A stretch of 12,495 bases of DNA from Eubacterium sp. Its GTDB lineage: Bacteria > Bacillota_A > Clostridia > Lachnospirales > Lachnospiraceae. The translations under genes and the position numbers were made by a program. Of the stretch, positions 7,010-12,495 are shown in pieces. The stretch's first letter is position 1, and each line of letters begins with the position of its first letter. Location: contig JAILEL010000244.1 of the NCBI GenBank assembly GCA_024687845.1, positions 1 through 12,495 on the forward strand. Direction: 5' to 3'. A model generated the notes under the pieces. The model did not search any database and had not been told where the DNA came from. It saw nothing but the letters and a program-made list of their open reading frames with translations.

Positions 7010-7762
7010 TTAAAAGATATCCAGCTCCACTGGGCAGTGATCAGATCCATATATTTCATTATGAATCTTTGCATCAACAATTTTATCTGCAATACTATTA
7101 GACACCACAAAATAATCAATACGCCATCCAGCATTTCTCTCACGAGAATTGAAGCGATAGGACCACCAGGAATATGTATCTGTAAGATCAGGATATTTTA
7201 ATCTGAAGCTATCTGTAAATCCAGCAGCTAAAAGCTCAGTGAATTTACCCCTTTCTTCATCCGTAAAGCCTGCATTTCTATGATTTGATGCAGGATTCTT
7301 AAGATCTATCTCTTTATGAGCAACATTAAGATCACCGCACATGATAACTGGTTTCTTCTTAGCAAGTTCTGACAGATAATTTCTGAAATCATCTTCCCAT
7401 TTCATTCTATAATCCAGTCTCTGAAGTTCATTCTGTGAATTTGGAACATAAACACATACAAAATAGAAGTCTTCCATCTCAAGAGTTATCAGTCTGCCTT
7501 CTGTATCATGCTCCTCAATGCCCATACCATAGGTTACACTCAGAGGTTCTTGCTTTGTAAAAACAGCAGTTCCGGAATATCCCTTCTTTTTTGCATAATT
7601 CCAATACTGATGATAACCCGGAGTATCAAGTACCAGCTGATCCTTCTGCATTTTACTTTCCTGTATAGCAAAAATATCGGCATCCAAAGCCTTGAAACTT
7701 TCTTCAAATCCCTTTTTCACACAGGCTCTGATGCCGTTAACATTCCATGATATTAATTTCAT
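7010..7762 (-). CDS. xth: Exodeoxyribonuclease III / AP endonuclease (Xth family)
   Basis: DNA repair enzyme that cuts 5' to abasic sites and trims 3' blocking groups in base excision repair. The 250 residues match the ExoA/Xth type (about 250-270). The endonuclease/exonuclease/phosphatase fold is clear: SWNVNGIR at residues 5-12 (Asn7), IQESK at 33-37 with metal-binding Glu35, YVPNS at 105-109 with Tyr105, GDLNVAH at 143-149 (Asp144, Asn146), NAGFTDEER at 163-171, WWSYRFNSRERNAGWRIDY at 199-217, and the final GSDHCPV at 239-245 with catalytic Asp241 and His242. GAGGA lies about 7 bases before the ATG. I found no convincing promoter in the 114 bases upstream, so it may be read from the upstream genes. 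The acyl-CoA synthetase promoter starts 18 bases after its stop. Confidence 0.96.
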   Translation of the reverse strand: MKLISWNVNGIRACVKKGFEESFKALDADIFAIQESKMQKDQLVLDTPGYHQYWNYAKKKGYSGTAVFTKQEPLSVTYGMGIEEHDTEGRLITLEMEDFYFVCVYVPNSQNELQRLDYRMKWEDDFRNYLSELAKKKPVIMCGDLNVAHKEIDLKNPASNHRNAGFTDEERGKFTELLAAGFTDSFRLKYPDLTDTYSWWSYRFNSRERNAGWRIDYFVVSNSIADKIVDAKIHNEIYGSDHCPVELDIF

Positions 7763-7876
7763 ACTCTTTCCTCTTCTGCTGTGAGCTTAATTGACACAGC
7801 ACTAATTGTTACTATTCACGATTAACCCAAAAAGCATTCTTAAGTTCACAGGGACAAATAAAGCAACCAATCCTTA

Positions 7877-8653
7877 TCACCGCACACGGTCATAACGATC
7901 ATATCTATCGTAACGATCATATTCACGGCGGTCACGTTCACGGTTTTCTCTTTCCCGACGAACCTCTGGTACTTTAGCAACAAAAATAAGTCCGGTCATC
8001 ATCATGAGCAAATATCCAAAAGGAACCATCGCAACTCCAAAATCAGCTATATAATAAATCTTTACAAGCTTCATGAGCTGGCCCACGCCTAGCATAACAA
8101 GCGGGTTGAATAGCAGGCATATTTTCGAAACATCCAGTCTTTCAATCATTATGAAATACATGAACGCCAGTGACAATCCGCCTACTGATATAATAAAGTA
8201 AGCCAGTACCGGAATTGCCATATAATAAAACATTCCCTCTGTAACAGAAATAATATCTGCTCCCATAAGATTCGTGACAAATAACTGTTTATAAACTATT
8301 GCCATCATAGCATATGAAACAAATACAAACAGCATCCCCACAATGGAAAGATTTGCACTTATTTCAAAAAGTTTAGCCATTCTTGCATCAAGGACTGATC
8401 TTCTCCGTCTGATCATCCTTATTACTTTAATAAAATCCCTGAGTCCAACCGCATAGATTGGTACGCCGATAGCAAAAAGAATAATCGCTATTTCAAATCT
8501 GATATATTGCATTTTCGGCCAGTTGCTCTGAATGAAACCATTTCTTACGTTGCCTTCTCCATACGCAAAAAGAAGCCATGCTGCAGTCATACAGATTGCA
8601 GCACCGACCATTCCTGTAAGCATATTTCTCATTATTTTAGCTTTATTCTTCAT
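7877..8653 (-). CDS. Six-helix integral membrane protein of unknown function with YDR-repeat tail
   Basis: I do not recognise this protein with confidence. It has 258 residues with six likely membrane helices at about 12-30, 53-72, 98-120, 142-167, 177-196 and 206-226. The positive-inside rule (IRRRR at 81-85 between helices 2 and 3) places both ends in the cytoplasm. The layout and the FNPL motif at 182-185 are reminiscent of DUF6796-type Firmicute membrane proteins, but that is from memory and weak. The tail from residue 231 is highly charged (Arg, Glu, Asp) and ends in four YDR triplets. It starts 14 bases after the lipoprotein stop with GGGAATGGAA as a moderate ribosome site, so the two are probably co-translated and may act together. 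No enzyme motif is visible. Confidence 0.8.
   Translation of the reverse strand: MKNKAKIMRNMLTGMVGAAICMTAAWLLFAYGEGNVRNGFIQSNWPKMQYIRFEIAIILFAIGVPIYAVGLRDFIKVIRMIRRRRSVLDARMAKLFEISANLSIVGMLFVFVSYAMMAIVYKQLFVTNLMGADIISVTEGMFYYMAIPVLAYFIISVGGLSLAFMYFIMIERLDVSKICLLFNPLVMLGVGQLMKLVKIYYIADFGVAMVPFGYLLMMMTGLIFVAKVPEVRRERENRERDRREYDRYDRYDRYDRVR
7886..7921 (-). repeat. Four tandem Tyr-Asp-Arg triplets at the membrane protein C-terminus
   Basis: Residues 245-256 are four consecutive YDR triplets. The codons differ between copies (Arg as CGT or AGA, Tyr as TAT or TAC, Asp as GAT or GAC), so the repeat is kept at protein level and is not a fresh DNA slippage product. Confidence 0.85.
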
Positions 8654-8667
8654 AGTTCCATTCCCAC

Positions 8668-9432
8668 TTAGTTTGAAAACGGCGAAAGCAGCTGAACTGC
8701 ATCCTCCAGTTTTTTCTCATCACTCAATGTAAATGTAATAAGAATTATAAGTCCATCTCTATCTATCGCAAACTGAACCCTTTTTCCCACATTTGACTGC
8801 TCCTCTGGAATATCAAGGCAGGCATATCTCTGTGCCAGAAATGTAACTCTGGTTACATTTACGTCTTCATATTTTTTTGCAGCCATATTCAGATATTCAT
8901 ATGCATCAAAATCAGGCATGAGATATTTATCCGGATTGATATAGGACACAATTATACTTGAACCTGTTTCCGTATCACATGCTATTGCGGCATATGAAGT
9001 TTTTTCGTCATACGGAGAATTATATCCATACCACAGATTATTTATATGATCCTCTGTTGCTCCTGTTGCCGATGCTAACTCGACAGCATCATATAATTTC
9101 CAGGTACGTCCATCTACTGCAAGTTTGAAACCAGCAAGAGAATTGTAGTATGTATTTCCCTCGTAGACACCCATCAGGAGTGCATTTCCATTAGAAGCAG
9201 GAATTGCCTCAGCATCTGACATAGTTGCATCCGAATAGCTTGCAATCATAAGTGCTCTTTCAATTTCCGGATCATTTATAGTCGCATCGCTCACTGTTGC
9301 CTTGTCTGATTTGGGGTTAATAAAAGAAGGCGAGGAATATGCTTCCTCCTCTTCTTTTCCACAGCCACCGAGAAGTGAAATAAGCATGATACCTATTAAC
9401 ACCCCTGATAGTTTTTGTTTATTTATATTCAT
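8668..9432 (-). CDS. Secreted lipoprotein of unknown function
   Basis: A 254-residue predicted lipoprotein exported by Sec and anchored on the outer face of the membrane. A basic start (NKQK), a hydrophobic stretch and the lipobox LLGGC put the lipidated Cys at residue 24, followed by an acidic KEEEE. Residues about 38-75 form a low-complexity linker with SDAT and SDAE motifs. The rest looks like one folded domain beginning GVYEGNTYYN..GF and containing a Trp-x-x-Tyr segment; this resembles N-terminal parts of many Clostridia lipoproteins, but I cannot name a family. I chose the ATG at 9432, with AAAGGA 10 bases upstream. A TTG at 9438 would add two residues but leaves only 4 bases after the ribosome site. 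It follows yajC closely and precedes the membrane protein by 14 bases. Confidence 0.85.
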   Translation of the reverse strand: MNINKQKLSGVLIGIMLISLLGGCGKEEEEAYSSPSFINPKSDKATVSDATINDPEIERALMIASYSDATMSDAEAIPASNGNALLMGVYEGNTYYNSLAGFKLAVDGRTWKLYDAVELASATGATEDHINNLWYGYNSPYDEKTSYAAIACDTETGSSIIVSYINPDKYLMPDFDAYEYLNMAAKKYEDVNVTRVTFLAQRYACLDIPEEQSNVGKRVQFAIDRDGLIILITFTLSDEKKLEDAVQLLSPFSN

Positions 9433-9442
9433 AATCAAATAG

Positions 9443-9448
9443 TCCTTT
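9443..9448 (-). promoter_or_regulatory. Ribosome binding site deciding the lipoprotein start
   Basis: AAAGGA in the minus-strand reading. It lies 10 bases before the ATG at 9432 and only 4 before the in-frame TTG at 9438, which favours the ATG. Confidence 0.6.
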
Positions 9449-9471
9449 GTTATTTAGTCAGACTGTTTTGC

Positions 9472-9882
9472 TTATTTTTTCTTCTTTCCAAGTAATGATG
9501 ATTTTTCTTCTTTTGCTTCTGTCTCTTCTTCCTCAGCATATGCAGCATCTGCACTCTCAACCTCAGCGATAGCCTTCTTGTGCATAGGGATACGGCAGTT
9601 CTTGTTGTTACCGAACTCAACGATAACTGTATCATCATCAATACCAATAATTGTTCCATAGAATCCACTGGTTGTCATTATAGTATCACCAACCTTGAGA
9701 TTCTTCATCATTTCATCCTGCTGTGCAGCCTGTTTCTTCTGTGGTTTAAGGAACATAAAATAGATGAGACCTACAAAGAATATAATGTAGACTACAATAA
9801 ATCCTATAGACATTCCACCATTCGGTGCAGCTCCGGTTGCATCAGCGGCGGCTGCCGCAAAACCAACAAAATTGTTAATCAT
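9472..9882 (-). CDS. yajC: Sec translocon accessory subunit YajC
   Basis: Small single-pass membrane protein that associates with SecD/SecF at the SecYEG channel and supports protein export. It has 136 residues: a short Ala/Gly-rich N-terminus, one membrane helix at about 25-45, the family hallmark FLKPQKKQ right after it, then a soluble domain with VGDTIMTTSGFYGTI (about residues 64-78) and a charged Glu/Lys tail ending SLLGKKKK. A strong AGGAG site is 6 bases before the ATG. The position directly after tgt is the classic arrangement (tgt-yajC-secD-secF in many bacteria), which supports the call. What follows here is different: a lipoprotein and a membrane protein take the place next to yajC where secDF is often found. 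Confidence 0.95.
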   Translation of the reverse strand: MINNFVGFAAAAADATGAAPNGGMSIGFIVVYIIFFVGLIYFMFLKPQKKQAAQQDEMMKNLKVGDTIMTTSGFYGTIIGIDDDTVIVEFGNNKNCRIPMHKKAIAEVESADAAYAEEEETEAKEEKSSLLGKKKK

Positions 9883-9951
9883 AACTTTCTCCTCTTTATC
9901 TTAGTTTATCAAAGACTAATGAATACATTTCCAAAAGCTTTCAAAATGAAG

Positions 9952-11082
9952 CTAATCGTTCATTGTGACCATCTCCAGCTTCATTTTCTTATAAGCTTTC
10001 CACTCATGTTTTTCAATAGCCTCTCTGATTTCCTCCATCATATTATTATAAAACCAAAGATTATGCAAGACACAAAATCTGAGTCCAAGCATTTCATCCC
10101 TCTTAAGAAGATGCCTTATATATGCTTTTGTATATCTCTGGCAGACCGGACATCCGCAGGTATCATCTATTGGAGTATCATCAAGTTCAAACTTTGCATT
10201 CTTAAGATTGAGCTTTCCGTGATTGGTATAAACCTGTCCATGACGGCCATTTCTTGATGGGTATACGCAGTCAAAGAAGTCCACTCCCCTGTCAACTGCT
10301 TCGAGAATGTTAGCAGGAGTTCCAACCCCCATCAGATAAGTTGGTTTTTCAAGAGGAAGATACGGAACAGTAACATCTAATATATGATACATTTCCTCAT
10401 GGCTCTCACCAACTGCCAGTCCTCCTATGGAATATCCAGGGAGATCAAGCTCGGAGATTCTTTTTGCATTCTCGATTCGAATATCATCCAAAACTCCGCC
10501 CTGATTAATACCGAAAAGCATCTGCTCCTTGTTGATAGTCTCATCCATACTATTTAGTTCATCCATACGTTTCTTGCAACGTAACAGCCATCTCTCAGTT
10601 CTTGCAACGGATCTTTCGATATACTGTCTCTCAGCCTTTGCTGGTGGACACTCATCAAATGCCATTGCAATAGTTGATGCTAGTGCAGACTGAATATTCA
10701 TGCTTTCCTCTGGTCCCATGAATATTTTTCTGCCATCTATGTGGGAGCTGAAGGTTACTCCTTCTTCTTTAATGTTTCTAAGCTTTGCAAGTGAGAAAAC
10801 CTGAAATCCTCCCGAATCAGTAAGAATAGGCCGGCTCCAGGTTGTAAACCTATGGAGCCCGCCCATCTTATACACTATATTTTCACCAGGTCGGACGTGC
10901 ATATGATATGTATTGCACAACATAACCTCAGTTTTTATTTTTACAAGGTCTGCCGCTGATACTGCACCTTTTATAGCTGCGGCTGTAGCCACATTCATAA
11001 ACATTGGTGTATGAATAACTCCATGTGGAGTTTCAAAATCAGCCCTTTTAGCAAGACCATCTCTGGTAATAAGTTTATACAT
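9952..11082 (-). CDS. tgt: Queuine/tRNA-guanine transglycosylase
   Basis: Exchanges guanine 34 for the preQ1 base in the anticodon of Tyr, His, Asn and Asp tRNAs, the committed tRNA step of queuosine synthesis. The 376 residues match the bacterial family. Key features are general-base Asp89 in TDSGGFQVFSL (88-98), nucleophile Asp271 in FFDCVYPSRNGRHG (269-282), GINQGG at 191-196, GGLAVGE at 220-226, and the zinc site Cys309, Cys311, Cys314 and His340. The RNGRHG reading where many homologues have RNARNG is, as I recall, normal in related Clostridia. The ATG at 11082 has AGGA 8 bases upstream, and both lie within a hairpin (separate entry). It follows the protease gene by 35 bases and precedes yajC by 69. 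Confidence 0.97.
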   Translation of the reverse strand: MYKLITRDGLAKRADFETPHGVIHTPMFMNVATAAAIKGAVSAADLVKIKTEVMLCNTYHMHVRPGENIVYKMGGLHRFTTWSRPILTDSGGFQVFSLAKLRNIKEEGVTFSSHIDGRKIFMGPEESMNIQSALASTIAMAFDECPPAKAERQYIERSVARTERWLLRCKKRMDELNSMDETINKEQMLFGINQGGVLDDIRIENAKRISELDLPGYSIGGLAVGESHEEMYHILDVTVPYLPLEKPTYLMGVGTPANILEAVDRGVDFFDCVYPSRNGRHGQVYTNHGKLNLKNAKFELDDTPIDDTCGCPVCQRYTKAYIRHLLKRDEMLGLRFCVLHNLWFYNNMMEEIREAIEKHEWKAYKKMKLEMVTMND

Positions 11083-11109
11083 TACATTTTCCTATCTAAT
11101 AAAATGTAA
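11082..11109 (-). promoter_or_regulatory. Inverted repeat enclosing the tgt ribosome binding site
   Basis: Perfect 9-bp arms, TTACATTTT (11082-11090, + strand) and AAAATGTAA (11101-11109), around a 10-base loop. In the mRNA the AGG of the ribosome site falls in the loop and at its edge, while the A of the tgt start codon closes the stem. The stem is almost all A-U pairs, so it is weak, but its placement could tune tgt initiation. It could also arise by chance in A/T-rich spacer sequence. Confidence 0.5.
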
Positions 11110-11117
11110 CTTCTTTC

Positions 11118-12495
11118 CTACGGCTCTGCACTAAGTGTAACCGTAAGTGAGATCTGCTCATATGATCCCATTACATCTGCTCTATATACTTTAATCTCTA
11201 CTGTGTCTCCGTCATGTTTACCTCTGATGAGCGTCTGAAGTTCTTCATTAGTATATACTTCATTACCATCAAATTCAACTATAATATCACCATTATGCAG
11301 GCCACCTATATCAGCAGGTGATCCACTTGATACCTCCTTTACATAGATTCCAGCTGGGAAGCCATATATCTGAGCATATTCTTTACTGATATCTGCTCCG
11401 GATATACCAAGATAAGTATTTCCAGCCTGATTATCTTCTATAATATCATTTATAATAACCATGGCACTGTTTATAGGAATTGAGAAGCCCATTCCTTCTA
11501 CAGAGCTATCTACATATTTTACTGAGTTGATGCCTATAACCTGACCTTTAGAGTTGATCAGCGCACCACCACTATTACCAGGATTAATAGCTGCATCAGT
11601 CTGGATAAATGTACCCTCTGAATCTTCTATTGTTCTGTTAAGTGCACTTATATATCCAACGGTTACTGACTGACCATATCCAAGTGCATTTCCTATAGCT
11701 ATTGCTGGTTCACCAACCTGAAGGTTATCTGAATCTCCAACGCTTGCAACTGTTATGCTGCTCTTAGTTGAATCCGCCATGTCTGAAAACTTAACCATAA
11801 CGACTGCTATATCAGCTGAATTATCATAGCCCTTTACTACAGCATCTACTATTTCTCCATCATTGAAACCAACTTTGATCTCTTTCGCTCCTTCAACAAC
11901 ATGATAGTTAGTTGCGATATAAAGAGTATCATCGTTCTGTCCAATGATTATTCCTGAACCTGCACCTGTGCTGTCCTGCTCGTAGTTTTGGAAGAAATAC
12001 TGATAATTCTTAGTAACTGTAGTTGTTATTGATACGATTGAAGGCTGAGCTGTAGCAACTATTCCAGAAACATCATAGGACAAGGTTGTTGTTTCACCCT
12101 GATTTGCAATCTGTACATTTTTGGATGAATCCTTATCCTCTGTAATCGGTTGCTGCGCTATCTCAATTGAATCTTCTGTACCTGTTTCATCTGATACTGA
12201 ATTATCTGCATAATCTGTATCATTTTCATCTTCTGCTTCTGAATAATCTTCAGAAATAGATGTATCATCATTTCCTCTCGCAGTACCTCTAAGCTTTTCT
12301 ACTCCAAGATTAACCCCCTGGAATGCACCACCAGCGACAAGTCCGAATACTGCAGCTATAGCTGCTGTTTTAGCAAGGGTACCTCCAATCGTTGAATGTT
12401 TAGTATTAGAAGAAGCTTTCGTTGGAGTTTTTCCATTATTTCCTGAGGAAGCATGTGGAGTTCCTGAAGGATTATGTGAAGGTCCGGAAGAAGTA
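11118..12495 (-). CDS. Membrane-anchored HtrA/DegQ-type serine protease with one PDZ domain (partial, 5' end cut)
   Basis: Extracytoplasmic quality-control protease of the trypsin-like S1C family. The reading frame stays open to the window edge (458 codons, no in-frame ATG), so the true start lies outside. Order from the visible end: a Ser/Asn/Gly/Pro-rich cytoplasmic tail (12381-12494), one membrane helix (about 12320-12380), an acidic, probably disordered linker (about 12090-12300), the protease domain, then a C-terminal PDZ domain (about 11130-11410). The catalytic triad is His at 11901-11903 (TNYHVVEG), Asp at 11811-11813 (NSADIAVV) and Ser at 11571-11573 (NPGNSGGAL). Many homologues have TNAHVV instead of TNYHVV. 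A TTG at 12083 is in frame but lies inside the continuous protein, just before the protease domain, so it is not taken as the start. tgt follows 35 bases later. Confidence 0.93.
   Translation of the reverse strand, partial: TSSGPSHNPSGTPHASSGNNGKTPTKASSNTKHSTIGGTLAKTAAIAAVFGLVAGGAFQGVNLGVEKLRGTARGNDDTSISEDYSEAEDENDTDYADNSVSDETGTEDSIEIAQQPITEDKDSSKNVQIANQGETTTLSYDVSGIVATAQPSIVSITTTVTKNYQYFFQNYEQDSTGAGSGIIIGQNDDTLYIATNYHVVEGAKEIKVGFNDGEIVDAVVKGYDNSADIAVVMVKFSDMADSTKSSITVASVGDSDNLQVGEPAIAIGNALGYGQSVTVGYISALNRTIEDSEGTFIQTDAAINPGNSGGALINSKGQVIGINSVKYVDSSVEGMGFSIPINSAMVIINDIIEDNQAGNTYLGISGADISKEYAQIYGFPAGIYVKEVSSGSPADIGGLHNGDIIVEFDGNEVYTNEELQTLIRGKHDGDTVEIKVYRADVMGSYEQISLTVTLSAEP

Noticed and set aside
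7791..7796. A + strand TTGACA between the exonuclease and membrane protein genes
   Set aside because: The matching -10 position reads TATTCA at best, and it would transcribe antisense to the membrane protein gene with no product in view.
7778..7800. Inverted repeat GCTGTG/CACAGC just before the exonuclease ribosome site
   Set aside because: Six-bp stem with an 11-base loop and no U tract; too short to separate from chance.
9580..10257. Open + strand frame of 225 codons across yajC and tgt
   Set aside because: It lies entirely antisense to two well-supported genes, its protein looks like random A/T-rich translation (many Ile, Phe, His, Cys) and it has no good ribosome site. The same applies to shorter + strand frames such as 364-780, 2122-2604, 3227-3691 and 4322-4615.
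12081..12083. TTG as the start codon of the HtrA-type protease
   Set aside because: The frame stays open upstream to the window edge and encodes a membrane helix and linker expected for this family; starting at TTG would leave the protease without any export signal.
1..12495. A mobile element, defence system or CRISPR array
   Set aside because: No transposase, integrase, repeat-spacer pattern, tRNA-linked attachment site or defence-type protein is visible; all recognised genes are core metabolism, repair, tRNA modification or export.

Overview
This window most likely comes from the chromosome of an anaerobic Firmicute of the Lachnospiraceae type. The evidence is a moderately low G+C content, very strong AGGAGG-like ribosome binding sites, FabK as the enoyl-ACP reductase instead of FabI, close-packed co-oriented genes, and an acidic secreted protein with SDAT-type motifs. 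That placement rests on gene content and protein style, since no marker in the window fixes the genus. All thirteen genes lie on the minus strand, so transcription runs from high to low coordinates.

In transcription order, the upstream half (12495 to 7010) holds a membrane-anchored HtrA-type serine protease (partial; its start lies beyond the window), tRNA-guanine transglycosylase (tgt), the Sec accessory protein YajC, a lipoprotein of unknown function, a six-helix membrane protein of unknown function, and an exonuclease III/AP endonuclease. The gaps are short (14 to 114 bases), so several of these may be co-transcribed. SecD/SecF, which often follow yajC, are not next to it here.

The middle holds an AMP-forming acyl-CoA synthetase. 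It has its own near-consensus promoter, and a perfect inverted repeat lies just downstream of the predicted transcription start, which suggests dedicated repression.

The downstream half (5101 to 1) is a type II fatty acid synthesis operon: a consensus promoter, then acpP, accD, accA, fabK, fabD and fabG (cut by the window edge). Acetyl-CoA carboxylase makes malonyl-CoA. AccA and AccD are its carboxyltransferase halves; the biotin carboxylase and biotin carrier genes are not in the window. FabD moves the malonyl group to ACP, FabG reduces beta-ketoacyl-ACP, and FabK reduces enoyl-ACP. Two non-coding elements stand out here: four tandem copies of a 14-bp A/T-only or nearly A/T-only unit in the acpP leader, and a strong hairpin between acpP and accD that could act as a partial terminator, keeping ACP expression above the enzymes.

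Most of the window is ordinary housekeeping. The best leads are regulatory (the acyl-CoA synthetase operator, the acpP leader, the acpP/accD hairpin and a hairpin at the tgt start), plus the uncharacterised lipoprotein/membrane-protein pair behind yajC. I saw no RNA genes, insertion sequences, CRISPR arrays or phage genes, and no gene-free stretch longer than 300 bases.
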